A stretch of DNA of 16,094 nucleotides from JAPYTU01 sp036166735 (GTDB taxonomy: Bacteria > Bacteroidota > Bacteroidia > Cytophagales > MED-G16). Positions 5,241 to 14,057 of this stretch are shown here, in pieces. Below the pieces are notes generated by a model. It made no database searches, was not told the DNA's origin, and saw only the letters and a list, made by a program, of their open reading frames with translations. Location of the stretch: the NCBI GenBank assembly GCA_036166735.1, contig JAYZHG010000108.1, positions 1-16,094 on the forward strand, in the 5' to 3' direction. A program made the translations under genes and the position numbers. The number at the start of each line of letters is the position of its first letter. The stretch's first letter is position 1.

Positions 5241-7730
5241 ATGTTTACAGCTGGAAATATTGGTCATTTTTTTGTCGTTTCATCATTTGTTTTCTCCCTT
5301 GTTTTTATCATAAGTTTTTTAATTTCTGAAAAATCAAAAAATAAAATAGAATGGTTTAGGTTTGGATCATTAACTTTTTATATTCATTCAGTTTTTATTG
5401 TTGGCATTTTTATTGTAATCTATTATTTAATCATAAATAATAGATTTGAATACTATTATGTTTTTCAACATTCCTCTAAAGAATTACCCATATATTATAA
5501 AATATCTTCATTTTGGGAAGGTCAAGAAGGTTCATTTTTATTGTGGATATTTTGGAACATAGTTATTGGGATAATATTTATTAATAAACCAGTATCGAAG
5601 TGGAATACTTCAGTAATGATTGTTATTGGTTTAATACAATTGTTTTTAACATCTATGGTCCTGGGAATTAATTTATTTGATATAAAAATTGGAAGCTCAC
5701 CTTTTATTTTTTTAAAGGATGCTATTGCTGCTCCTATATTTCAGATCAATCCAGATTTTATTCCTGAAGATGGGACAGGCCTTAATCCTTTACTTCAGAA
5801 TTATTGGATGGTAATTCATCCACCAACTTTATTTTTTGGATTCGCTTTATGCGTTCTTCCCTTTGCATATGCAATTTCTTCTTTGAGGTTAGCAGATTAT
5901 GTGGGATGGATTGAACCTGCGAAAAAGTCTTTAATTGTATCAACTATAATTTTAGGAATTGGAATAATGATGGGGGCATATTGGGCGTATGAAACTTTAA
6001 ATTTTGGAGGTTATTGGAATTGGGATCCTGTAGAAAATGCTGTTTACGTACCATGGTTATTTCTTATAGCAAGTTTGCATTCTATAGTATTAACGAAAAA
6101 AAATCGAGATAACTACAAACTTTCTTTGATACTTTCAATATTAAGTTTTTTATTGATTCTGTACTCAACTTTTTTAACAAGAAGTGGAATTCTTGGGGAT
6201 AGTTCAGTTCATTCTTTTACTGATCTTGGACTTAGTGGTCAACTATTATTATACTTATTCTCATTTATTTTTATTAGTATTTATTATTTAATTAAAAGAT
6301 GGAAAAACATACCAACTTCAGAAAAAGAAATAAAAAAATATTCTGCTGATTTTTGGTTATTTATTGGTGTTTTTACATTACTTCTTATGGCATTTCAGGT
6401 AATATTTCCTACTTCTATTCCTGTCTATAATTCAATTGTTGGATTTTTTGGAGGATTTTCTAACATTGCCCCTCCTGTACAAAAAGAACTTTTTTATTCT
6501 AATGCACAAATATGGTTTGCGTCAACTATTGCGACGCTTTCAGGATTAGCTCAAATGTTATGGTGGAAAGGAAAAAAATCTGAAGAATTGATTAAACTTA
6601 TTTCTCGACCATTGATACTTACAATGATTATATCTTCATTTGTCATTTTGCTATATCCCGTAAATAATATTTCGTATATGATATTATTATTTGCTTCTTT
6701 CTTTTCTATTTTTTCTAATGGTAGTGTTTTATTATATTTTTTTAAAAATAGAAATTTTATTTCATCTGCTTCAATTTCTCATATTGGAGTAGCAATAATG
6801 TTAATAGGAATTTTGTTTTCTTCAGGTTACTCCTCGATTGTTTCACAGAACTATACTGGATTAGTATGGAATAATGATTTTCCAGATGAAGTTAATCAAA
6901 ATAACATGCTTTTGTTTCTTAATGAAAAAAGGACAATAGGGAATTATGATGTAGATTATCTTGGCAAGAGGAAACAATTAAAAAATTATTCAGGATATAT
7001 AAATGAAAATTATTTAGAATACATCCCTTTATTAAATAAACACATTTTAAAAAAAGATTTTAATTTAAATGGCAATAAAATTTTTGAGAACGATACTGTT
7101 GAAGTAGAAAATAAGGACATTACATATTTTGAATTAAAATTTACTAACAAAAGAAACGATTTTGGTGATGATGGCAATGAATTTAATTTGTTTCCCAAAG
7201 TTCAGACAGACCCAAATTCTGATATGATAGTGTTTTCTCCTGATATAAAAAATAATTTCATAGAAGACCTCTACGTTCATGTAAGAACGTTTCCTGATCC
7301 TAAGCAAGAAATTGTATGGAAAGAAAAAGATTCAATTGTAGTGAAAATAAATGAAACATTTTTTCTAAATGATTATGTTTCTGTTCTCAAAAAAATAACA
7401 ACAAAAAACACTAATAATAAAAATAGGTTTACAGTTGAAGCTAGTATTAACATAATGGCAAATAATCAAGAATATATAGCTAAGCCGGTATATATTATTG
7501 AAGATAATAAAGTGGGCTTAATTCCTGATATAATTGATGACTTAGGAATTAAAATTTATTTGTCTGAAATTATTCCTGATTCTCAAAGGTTTAAGATAAC
7601 GTTTCAAACAACCCAAAAAAATTGGGTAATAATTGAAGCAGTTCAAAAACCTCTTATTAATTTATTATGGATAGGATTTTTTATTTTATTATTTGGCTTA
7701 TTTTTATCCCTTTATAAAACTAAACGTTAA
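5241..7730 (+). CDS. ccmF: Cytochrome c heme lyase CcmF, with long periplasmic C-terminal domain
   Basis: Large polytopic membrane protein that ligates heme from CcmE to the CxxCH site of apocytochrome c. Visible landmarks: SFWEGQEGSFLLW near 90-102, MVIHPPTLFFG around 191-200 (a heme-ligand His), the tryptophan-rich loop GGYWNWDPVENA at 256-267, FLTRSG at 311-316, and SVHSFTDLG with a second conserved His at 324. About a dozen or more hydrophobic helices fill residues 5-535. At 829 residues it is much longer than the roughly 650-residue enterobacterial protein. The extra length is mainly a hydrophilic, beta-rich segment at about 540-800, followed by one last helix (LLWIGFFILLFGLFLSLY). Such long CcmF forms are, as far as I recall, usual in Bacteroidota. 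It closes the ccm block; purN starts 6 bases later. Confidence 0.96.
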   Translation: MFTAGNIGHFFVVSSFVFSLVFIISFLISEKSKNKIEWFRFGSLTFYIHSVFIVGIFIVIYYLIINNRFEYYYVFQHSSKELPIYYKISSFWEGQEGSFLLWIFWNIVIGIIFINKPVSKWNTSVMIVIGLIQLFLTSMVLGINLFDIKIGSSPFIFLKDAIAAPIFQINPDFIPEDGTGLNPLLQNYWMVIHPPTLFFGFALCVLPFAYAISSLRLADYVGWIEPAKKSLIVSTIILGIGIMMGAYWAYETLNFGGYWNWDPVENAVYVPWLFLIASLHSIVLTKKNRDNYKLSLILSILSFLLILYSTFLTRSGILGDSSVHSFTDLGLSGQLLLYLFSFIFISIYYLIKRWKNIPTSEKEIKKYSADFWLFIGVFTLLLMAFQVIFPTSIPVYNSIVGFFGGFSNIAPPVQKELFYSNAQIWFASTIATLSGLAQMLWWKGKKSEELIKLISRPLILTMIISSFVILLYPVNNISYMILLFASFFSIFSNGSVLLYFFKNRNFISSASISHIGVAIMLIGILFSSGYSSIVSQNYTGLVWNNDFPDEVNQNNMLLFLNEKRTIGNYDVDYLGKRKQLKNYSGYINENYLEYIPLLNKHILKKDFNLNGNKIFENDTVEVENKDITYFELKFTNKRNDFGDDGNEFNLFPKVQTDPNSDMIVFSPDIKNNFIEDLYVHVRTFPDPKQEIVWKEKDSIVVKINETFFLNDYVSVLKKITTKNTNNKNRFTVEASINIMANNQEYIAKPVYIIEDNKVGLIPDIIDDLGIKIYLSEIIPDSQRFKITFQTTQKNWVIIEAVQKPLINLLWIGFFILLFGLFLSLYKTKR

Positions 7731-7736
7731 TTGTAA

Positions 7737-8309
7737 ATGGCACATAATGTTACATTATTTGCTTCTGGTAATGGCTCAAATGTTGAAAATATTATTAAAT
7801 ATTTTATGGGTAATAATACTATCAAAATTATATTAGTTGTTTGTAATAATACAGGCGCTTTTGTTTTGGAGAGAGCACACAAATATAAAGTGCCAATAAA
7901 AATTATATCTAATGCTGAGTTGAAAGACGGAAGTTTATATAATTACTTAAAAAAGACTTCAACTACTCACATTGTACTTGCTGGATTTATGAATCTTATT
8001 CCATTAAATCTTGTTAGACATTATAAGCATCGAATTATAAACATTCATCCAGCTTTATTACCAAATTATGGGGGAAAAGGATATTATGGAGATAATGTAC
8101 ATAATTCCGTTTTGAAATCAGGGGATAATAATTCAGGAATAACTATTCATCTTGTTAATGAAGAATATGATAAGGGGAAAATAATTTTTCAAAAATCCAT
8201 TCGTATTAATTCAGATGAAACATTGGAAAGTTTGAGTTCTAGAATTCATGAATTAGAACATAAATTTTTTCCTCAAATTATTGAAAAATACATTTTAAAT
8301 AAATTATAA
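7737..8309 (+). CDS. purN: Phosphoribosylglycinamide formyltransferase (GART)
   Basis: Transfers a formyl group from 10-formyltetrahydrofolate to GAR, the third step of de novo IMP synthesis, in the cytoplasm. The 190 residues match PurN. Substrate and catalytic signatures are intact: the N-terminal phosphate-binding SGNGSN at 10-15, the catalytic pair in INIHPALLP (N102 and H104), and the catalytic Asp in NEEYDKGKII (D145), preceded by SGITIHLV. The GGKGYYGDNVH loop is the PurN form rather than the methionyl-tRNA formyltransferase form. It lies 6 bases after ccmF and 14 bases before the purH ATG, so it is likely co-transcribed with both. No purine-dependent riboswitch or operator is seen upstream. 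Confidence 0.96.
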   Translation: MAHNVTLFASGNGSNVENIIKYFMGNNTIKIILVVCNNTGAFVLERAHKYKVPIKIISNAELKDGSLYNYLKKTSTTHIVLAGFMNLIPLNLVRHYKHRIINIHPALLPNYGGKGYYGDNVHNSVLKSGDNNSGITIHLVNEEYDKGKIIFQKSIRINSDETLESLSSRIHELEHKFFPQIIEKYILNKL

Positions 8310-8312
8310 TAT

Positions 8313-8320
8313 TACTTTTG
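8313..8320 (+). promoter_or_regulatory. Possible internal -7 element before purH
   Basis: TACTTTTG matches TAnnTTTG and ends three bases before the purH ATG at 8324. No TTG sits at the expected -33 distance; the nearest TTG is at 8281-8283, about 29 bases away. It could give purH an extra, leaderless transcript, but chance occurrence in AT-rich DNA is a real alternative. Confidence 0.3.
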
Positions 8321-8323
8321 AGG

Positions 8324-9826
8324 ATGAAAAAATTGAAAATAGAATCTGCTTTAATTTCTGTATTTAATAAAGATGGAATTTCTGAGATTTGTATGGCTCT
8401 TTTTCGAAAAGGCATAACTATTTATTCTACTGGTGGAACTAAAAACTTTATAGAAAATTTAGATATTCCAGTAAAATCCGTTGAATCTTTAACTGGTTAT
8501 CCATCAATCTTTGGTGGAAGAGTTAAAACACTTCATCCTAAAATTTTTGGATCTATTCTCTCAAGAGGTTCTAATAAACAAGACCTTATAGATCAGAAAA
8601 CTCATAATATCCCTAAAATTAATTTGGTTATTGTGGATCTATATCCTTTTAGAGAAACGGTTATACAGAGAAAAAACACGAATGAAATAATTGAAAAAAT
8701 TGATATTGGGGGAGTGTCTCTTATTCGTGCTGCAGCAAAAAATTATGATGATGTATTAGTGGTTTCTTCGAGAAAACACTACATTAAATTCTTAGAAGAT
8801 TTAGAGTCGAATAATTTTATTACAAATGAAGAACTTAGAAAAAGTTATGCTTCGAAAGCTTTTAAGTTAGTCACAGAATATGATAGAGATATAAGTAATT
8901 ATTTTAATGAATCTCTGGATAATGAAAATTCAAAAATTCTTAGGTATGGTGAAAATCCACATCAGAGCGCTGTCTTTAAAGGTAATATAAATGATATTTT
9001 TAGTCAGTTACATGGAAAAGATCTTTCATATAATAATTTATTAGATGTTGATTCTGCTGTTAAATTAATAGCTGAGTTTACAGATACAACATTTGCTATT
9101 ATAAAACACAATAATGCTTGTGGAATAGGATCAGCATTTGATATAGTTTCAGCTTATGATTTGGCTTTTTCTGCAGATCCATTGTCTGCTTTTGGTGGAG
9201 TCTTAATTTCTAATAAAGAAATAGATGTTTTGTCTGCTAAAAAAATGAATACTCTTTTTTTTGAAATAATTATTGCTCCAAGTTATCAAGAAAAAGCTTT
9301 GACTATATTAAAGTCAAAGAAAAATAGAATAATCCTTGTTCAAAAACGAGCTATTAAAAATCAGCGAAGTTATAAGTCCATTCTTAATGGACGATTAGAA
9401 CAGGATGTTGATAATATAAAGAATGAGAATTTTAATTGGGATAGAGTAACTAAAATGATGCCATCAAATAGAGAATTAAAAGATTTAGAATTTGCTAATA
9501 AAGTTGTAAAACATTCTAAATCTAATTCTATTGTCTTAGTAAAAAATTCACAGATGATATCTAGTGGTGTTGGGCAAACATCAAGAATTGATGCCTTAAA
9601 TTTTGCTATTGATAAAGCTAGAAGATTCGATTTTTCTATTAAAGGATCTGTTATGGCTTCAGATGCATTTTTTCCTTTTCCAGATTGTGTAGAAATTGCC
9701 GCTAAATCAGGTATAAGTTCTATAATTCAACCAGGGGGTTCTATAAAAGATAATCTTTCAATAGAAATGTGTGATAAAAATAATATTTCTATGGTTTTTT
9801 CAGGAATAAGACATTTTTATCATTAA
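8324..9826 (+). CDS. purH: Bifunctional AICAR formyltransferase / IMP cyclohydrolase
   Basis: Catalyses the last two steps of IMP synthesis: formylation of AICAR by 10-formyltetrahydrofolate, then ring closure. The N-terminal IMP cyclohydrolase (MGS-like) domain covers about 1-190, with YSTGGT near 34-39, GGRVKTLHPKI near 64-74 and DIGGVSLIRAAAKN around 127-140. The AICAR transformylase domain follows with RYGENPHQ near 207-214, the catalytic KHNNACG at 261-267, SADPLSAFGGV, and a C-terminal ASDAFFPF...PGGSI region. About 500 residues is slightly short of the usual 510-530. An in-frame TTG at 8318 gives two more residues, but the ATG at 8324 is preferred, leading directly into the conserved IESALISVFNKDG. 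It is the last gene of the ccm-pur run and directly precedes mreB, an order I associate with Bacteroidota. Confidence 0.97.
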   Translation: MKKLKIESALISVFNKDGISEICMALFRKGITIYSTGGTKNFIENLDIPVKSVESLTGYPSIFGGRVKTLHPKIFGSILSRGSNKQDLIDQKTHNIPKINLVIVDLYPFRETVIQRKNTNEIIEKIDIGGVSLIRAAAKNYDDVLVVSSRKHYIKFLEDLESNNFITNEELRKSYASKAFKLVTEYDRDISNYFNESLDNENSKILRYGENPHQSAVFKGNINDIFSQLHGKDLSYNNLLDVDSAVKLIAEFTDTTFAIIKHNNACGIGSAFDIVSAYDLAFSADPLSAFGGVLISNKEIDVLSAKKMNTLFFEIIIAPSYQEKALTILKSKKNRIILVQKRAIKNQRSYKSILNGRLEQDVDNIKNENFNWDRVTKMMPSNRELKDLEFANKVVKHSKSNSIVLVKNSQMISSGVGQTSRIDALNFAIDKARRFDFSIKGSVMASDAFFPFPDCVEIAAKSGISSIIQPGGSIKDNLSIEMCDKNNISMVFSGIRHFYH

Positions 9827-9849
9827 TAGAACAATAAGTTATATTTTCT

Positions 9850-9857
9850 TATTTTTG
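9850..9857 (+). promoter_or_regulatory. Candidate -7 promoter element for the mre-mrd-rodA operon
   Basis: TATTTTTG (TAnnTTTG consensus) lies in the 83-base purH-mreB gap, the longest gap between plus-strand genes here. It predicts an AT-only leader of roughly 45-50 bases before the mreB ATG at 9910. The flanking string TTATTTTTGTA is identical to that at the ccmB promoter. No TTG is visible at the -33 distance. No structured leader or riboswitch is apparent. Confidence 0.45.
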
Positions 9858-9909
9858 TAAAAAAAATTTATTAAATATTTTCTTTCTCTAATTTATTTAA
9901 ATTTAAAGT

Positions 9910-10935
9910 ATGGGATTTTTTGATTATTTCAATAATGATTTGGCTATTGATTTGGGGACAGCAAATACTCTAATAACTAGTAAGGGATCTGTTGTCGTGG
10001 ATGAACCATCAATAATTGCAATTGATAGAATGACAAATAAAGTTTTGGCTATTGGATCAGAAGCTATGCAAATGCATGAAAAAACTCATGAAAATATTAA
10101 AACAATTAGACCATTAAAAGATGGTGTTATTGCTGATTTTCATGCGGCGGAACATATGATTAGAGGAATGATTAAAATGATTGATGGCGGAAAAAAATTT
10201 TTTCCTGTTTCCCATAGAATGGTAATTTGTATTCCTTCAGGTATTACTGAGGTTGAAAAAAGAGCAGTTAGAGATTCTGCTGAACATGCTGGTGCAAAAG
10301 AAGTTTATATGATTCATGAACCTATTGCTGCAGCAATAGGTATAGGTATAAAAATAGATAGGCCAGTAGGATATATGATTGTTGATATTGGAGGTGGAAC
10401 AACAGAAATTGCAATTATTGCTCTTTCAGGAATAGTAACTAATCAATCTCTTCGTATTGCAGGAGATAGTTTTTCAGATGATATTCTTGATTATATGAAA
10501 AGGCAGCATAATTTATTAATTGGTGAAAGATCTGCTGAAAAAATAAAAATTGAAGTGGGATCAGCTATGTCAGAGCTTAAAGATCCACCAGATGATTTGG
10601 ATATTAGGGGTAGAGATTTAGTTTCGGGTATACCTAAAGTTATTAAAATCACATATTCAGAAATAGCTTTTGCTATGGATAAGTCTATAGCAAAAATTGA
10701 GGAAGCAGTTTTAAAAGCTTTGGAAAGTTCTCCTCCAGAACTTTCAGCAGATATTTATGATAATGGTATATATCTTACAGGTGGAGGAGCTTTATTGCGT
10801 GGTTTAGATAAAAGATTATCAGTAAAAACAAAGCTTCCTATTCATATTGCAGAAGAACCATTAAGAGCTGTAGTTAAAGGAACAGGAATTGCATTAAATG
10901 ACATTGATGGATTTCGTGCTGTGTTAATGTCTTAA
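9910..10935 (+). CDS. mreB: Rod shape-determining protein MreB (bacterial actin)
   Basis: Actin-fold ATPase that forms short membrane-bound filaments and positions the side-wall synthesis complex. It has 341 residues, normal length. Actin motifs: phosphate-1 AIDLGTANTLI at 12-22, connect-1 region PLKDGVIADF around 68-77, phosphate-2 IVDIGGGTTEIAII at 157-170, HEPIAAAIG around 136-144, and the adenosine loop GIYLTGGGALLRG at 286-298. The N-terminal MGFFDYF likely serves as the membrane-touching peptide. Codons are AT-biased like its neighbours. First gene of mreB-mreC-mreD-mrdA-rodA, with its own candidate promoter; mreC begins 6 bases after its stop. Confidence 0.98.
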   Translation: MGFFDYFNNDLAIDLGTANTLITSKGSVVVDEPSIIAIDRMTNKVLAIGSEAMQMHEKTHENIKTIRPLKDGVIADFHAAEHMIRGMIKMIDGGKKFFPVSHRMVICIPSGITEVEKRAVRDSAEHAGAKEVYMIHEPIAAAIGIGIKIDRPVGYMIVDIGGGTTEIAIIALSGIVTNQSLRIAGDSFSDDILDYMKRQHNLLIGERSAEKIKIEVGSAMSELKDPPDDLDIRGRDLVSGIPKVIKITYSEIAFAMDKSIAKIEEAVLKALESSPPELSADIYDNGIYLTGGGALLRGLDKRLSVKTKLPIHIAEEPLRAVVKGTGIALNDIDGFRAVLMS

Positions 10936-10941
10936 TTTACT

Positions 10942-11760
10942 ATGCGCAACCTACTTAGAATTTTAGGTTTATATAAATACTCTATTTCTTTTTGGATTTT
11001 GGTTGTGTTTTCTTTTTTTTTCATATTAAATAATAATTTTTTTTTAAAATCTTATTATTTTAATTCTTCAAATTATATATCAGGTACAATATTTTCTTTA
11101 AGAAATTCTTTTATTAATTATTTTGAATTAAAATCACAAAATTTAGAAATTTTGGATGAAAATAATGATTTGTTTGCACAAATTTTATATTATAAATCCA
11201 ACAAAAAATCAAATACTGATACATTAAATGTTAGATATAGATTAATTTCTGCCAATGTTATTAATAATTCTATAAATAAAAACGAAAATTATATTACTTT
11301 AGATAAAGGTAGTAAGGATGGAGTTGAAGTAGGAATGGGAGTTATTTCATCCAAAGGAATAGTTGGAAAAGTTCAATATATTTCTGATAATTTTTCTACT
11401 CTAATCTCTTTATTAAACACATCATATTATGTTTCCACATTAATAAAAAACACAAACACACTTTCTTCTTTAAATTGGGATGCAGAAAACCCAAACAAGG
11501 CTAAGCTTTTATATATACCAAAACATATTAATCTTAATGAAGGAGATTCTGTTATTACTTCTTCTTTTAATACTATATATCCAAAAGGAATTGGAATAGG
11601 AATAATAAAACATATAAATAAAAACATTAATTCTAATTTTTATGATATTGATATTGAATTATTTCAAAGCTTTTATAATTTATCACATGTATATATTATA
11701 GTCGATACACAGAAAGAAGAAAAAGTTTTATTAGAATTAAAAAATAATGATGAAGAATAA
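10942..11760 (+). CDS. mreC: Rod shape-determining protein MreC
   Basis: Bitopic inner-membrane protein whose periplasmic part self-assembles and activates PBP2-RodA. It has 272 residues: a short cytoplasmic N-terminus, one membrane helix at about 14-32, a helical/coiled-coil stretch at about 45-85, then the paired beta-barrel domains. Recognisable family elements are ISANVINNS, NYITLDKGSKDGVEVGMGVIS with GIVGKVQYIS, and the second barrel with EGDSVITSSFNTIYPKGIGIG. The C-terminus is Asp/Glu-rich and reads across the mreD start (14-base overlap), implying coupled translation of mreC and mreD. Sequence between motifs is Asn/Lys/Ile-rich, reflecting the low G+C. No anomaly in domain order or length. 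Confidence 0.95.
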   Translation: MRNLLRILGLYKYSISFWILVVFSFFFILNNNFFLKSYYFNSSNYISGTIFSLRNSFINYFELKSQNLEILDENNDLFAQILYYKSNKKSNTDTLNVRYRLISANVINNSINKNENYITLDKGSKDGVEVGMGVISSKGIVGKVQYISDNFSTLISLLNTSYYVSTLIKNTNTLSSLNWDAENPNKAKLLYIPKHINLNEGDSVITSSFNTIYPKGIGIGIIKHINKNINSNFYDIDIELFQSFYNLSHVYIIVDTQKEEKVLLELKNNDEE

Positions 11761-12262
11761 TATTCTATTATTTTCTTTACTAATGTTCATGCAAGTTTTT
11801 GTTTTAAACAAAATACTTTTTTTTGATTATGTTTTGTTGGCTCCTTATGTTTTAGTTTTGATACTTTACCCATATTATAAAGATTCTATAATAACTTTAG
11901 TTATAGGTTTTTTGTTGGGTTTAATTGTTGATGTTTTTAATGATTCTTTAGGTTTATATTCTTTTATTAGTATAATAATACTTTATTTTAAAAATTCATG
12001 GGTTTTAAAAATAATTGGAGAAGATAAAGCTGAAGAAATTTCTTTAATGTCAATTTTTAATTTAGGGTCTTTGAAATTTTTTAATTTTTCTTTTCCAATA
12101 GTAATGCTTTATTATATATTATTACTAATATTTGAATCAAATGCTTTTTTTACATTAAATGCTTTTTTTATATTATTTTTTTCAAGTATTTCTACTTATG
12201 TTTTTATGATATTAATACAGTATTTATTTTTAAAATTGGATTTGAAAAATGACTGGAAATAG
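11747..12262 (+). CDS. mreD: Rod shape-determining protein MreD
   Basis: Small polytopic membrane protein of the elongasome, associating with MreC and PBP2. The 171 residues contain five to six hydrophobic segments (about 5-24, 27-43, 47-64, 70-84, 112-129, 133-162). The sequence is poorly conserved in this family; the best mark is the GFLLGLIVDVFNDSLGLYSF region around 54-73, matching the usual GxxxGLxxDxxxxxxLG pattern. Two ATGs (11747 and 11750) open the frame. The start overlaps mreC by 14 bases and its end overlaps mrdA by 14 bases, so expression is tightly linked to both. Identity rests on topology, this motif and operon position. Confidence 0.92.
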   Translation: MMKNNILLFSLLMFMQVFVLNKILFFDYVLLAPYVLVLILYPYYKDSIITLVIGFLLGLIVDVFNDSLGLYSFISIIILYFKNSWVLKIIGEDKAEEISLMSIFNLGSLKFFNFSFPIVMLYYILLLIFESNAFFTLNAFFILFFSSISTYVFMILIQYLFLKLDLKNDWK

Positions 12263-14057
12263 AACAATTTTTTTTAAGCTATTTATTTTTATTGGTTCAT
12301 TATTATTTATTTCGAGATTATTTTTTTTACAAATTTATGATACTTCTTCACAACAATTATCAGCAAATAATATTTTGCATTTGGAAACTGTTTTTCCTTC
12401 TAGGGGTATTATCGTAGATGTAAATAATAAGATTATAGTTGAAAATCAGCCTGCATATGATTTTTATGTTATTCCTAATCAATTAATTATTTCAGATACA
12501 TCTCAATTTTTAAAAACATTCAATATATCTCTTGATGAATTTTATGAAATAATAAATAAAGCAAAAAAATATTCTAAACATAAGCCTTCTATTTTTTATA
12601 GTGGCATTACACATCAAGAATTTGCATATATGCAAAATCAATTTTCCAATTTTAAAGGGATTTATCATGTGGCAAAGCCTATTAGATATTATCCTAAGCC
12701 TCAGTTGACACATCTTTTGGGGCACGTGGGAGAAATAAGTTCTCAGCAATTACTAAATGATTCAATCAATTATTATAAAATCGGAGATTTAATAGGGATA
12801 GGAGGGATTGAAAAATATTATGAAAAATTATTGAGAGGGACAAAGGGTTATGAGTTGAAAGTTTATGATGTAAAAGGTCAGTCTGTCGGTAGTTATAATA
12901 ATGCACAAAATGATTCTTTAGTTTTAAATGGGAAAAAAATAAAATTATCTATTGATTCTGATCTTCAGATTTATATAGAAAAATTATTAATTAATAAAGT
13001 TGGTAGTGTAGTAGCTATTGAACCATCTACTGGTAATGTTTTGGCAATGGCATCTTCACCTGATTTCAATTTAAATTTTTTGACAGGAAGAGATTATTCA
13101 AAAAATTATTTGGCTTTACAAAACGATAGCCTAAAGCCTATATTTAATAGAGCTCTAATGGCAACTTATCCTCCAGGTTCAATGTTTAAATTGATACAGT
13201 CATTAATTGGACTTCAAAACAATTTGGTTAATTATAATGATAAAATTTTTATTGACCATTCTAATATTGGAGATTTAGCACCTATTGGGTATTATGATTT
13301 AAAACAAGCAATTATTAAATCATCAAATAACTATTTTTTTAAGTTATTTCGAAAAATTATAAATAGAAAAAAGAATAGTAATACTTATGTGGACTCTAGA
13401 TTAGGTTTAATAGAGTGGAATAATTATGTAAAAAATTTTGGATTAGGATCAAGTCTTAATATAGATATGCCAATATTAAGTTCTGGTTTTGTCCCTTCTT
13501 ATAATTATTATGATGACCTATACGGAAGGAATAGATGGAAGTTTTCTAATATATATTCTTTAAGTATAGGGCAAGGAGAATTATTAGTAACACCTCTTCA
13601 GATGGCTAATTTAGCTGCTATTATTGCCAACAGGGGAATTTATTATACACCAAAAATTATGATTGAAATTGATGGTAAAAAAGTTGTGAATCAAACAAGA
13701 ATCAATACGGATATAGATATAAATCATTATAATTATATTATTGATGCTATGGAAGATGCAGTAAAGTTGGGTTCTGCTCGTAGGGGGTATATGAATGATA
13801 TAATTTTATGTGGTAAAACTAGTACTGTGCAAAATCCTCATGGCTATGATCACTCTGGTTTTATTGGATTTGCACCAAAAGAAAAACCAAAAATTGCAAT
13901 TTCATCATATATTGAAAATGCCGGACAGGGAGGTCGTGCTGCTGTATCTATAGCTAGTTTAGCAGTTGAGTATTATATAAATAATGGTATTAAAAGAAAA
14001 TGGTTAGAGGAGTATGTTTTATTAGGAGATTTTATAGATGAGGAAGATACAGAATAA
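12249..14057 (+). CDS. mrdA: Penicillin-binding protein 2 (elongasome transpeptidase) with KTS motif
   Basis: Class B PBP that cross-links new side-wall peptidoglycan made by RodA, acting on the periplasmic face. It has 602 residues: an N-terminal membrane anchor at about 8-27, a dimerisation/pedestal domain with PSRGIIVDVNNKIIVENQPAY near 50-70 and LTHLLGHVGEIS with GIGGIEKYYEKLLRGTKG around 155-200, then the transpeptidase domain. Catalytic S311-MF-K314 lies in the YPPGSMFK context, the second motif is S358-S-N360, and GQGELLVTPLQMANLAA is present. The third motif reads K523-T524-S525 rather than KTG, in GKTSTVQNPHG followed by DHSGFIGFAP. Overlaps mreD by 14 bases and rodA by 20, so PBP2 and its partner RodA are made together. 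Otherwise intact. Confidence 0.95.
   Translation: MTGNRTIFFKLFIFIGSLLFISRLFFLQIYDTSSQQLSANNILHLETVFPSRGIIVDVNNKIIVENQPAYDFYVIPNQLIISDTSQFLKTFNISLDEFYEIINKAKKYSKHKPSIFYSGITHQEFAYMQNQFSNFKGIYHVAKPIRYYPKPQLTHLLGHVGEISSQQLLNDSINYYKIGDLIGIGGIEKYYEKLLRGTKGYELKVYDVKGQSVGSYNNAQNDSLVLNGKKIKLSIDSDLQIYIEKLLINKVGSVVAIEPSTGNVLAMASSPDFNLNFLTGRDYSKNYLALQNDSLKPIFNRALMATYPPGSMFKLIQSLIGLQNNLVNYNDKIFIDHSNIGDLAPIGYYDLKQAIIKSSNNYFFKLFRKIINRKKNSNTYVDSRLGLIEWNNYVKNFGLGSSLNIDMPILSSGFVPSYNYYDDLYGRNRWKFSNIYSLSIGQGELLVTPLQMANLAAIIANRGIYYTPKIMIEIDGKKVVNQTRINTDIDINHYNYIIDAMEDAVKLGSARRGYMNDIILCGKTSTVQNPHGYDHSGFIGFAPKEKPKIAISSYIENAGQGGRAAVSIASLAVEYYINNGIKRKWLEEYVLLGDFIDEEDTE

Noticed and set aside
8318..8323. TTG start giving purH two extra residues
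   Set aside because: The ATG at 8324 directly precedes the conserved N-terminus, and the TTG falls in a possible promoter element.
9833..9853. Inverted repeat AATAAG / CTTATT (9-base loop) followed by T residues, as a purH terminator
   Set aside because: Six-pair, nearly all-AT stem that would be unstable; it also overlaps the better-supported -7 element of mreB.
12510..12749. 79-codon minus-strand open frame opposite mrdA
   Set aside because: Antisense to the well-supported PBP2 gene; Cys/Arg-rich composition typical of a reverse-strand shadow.
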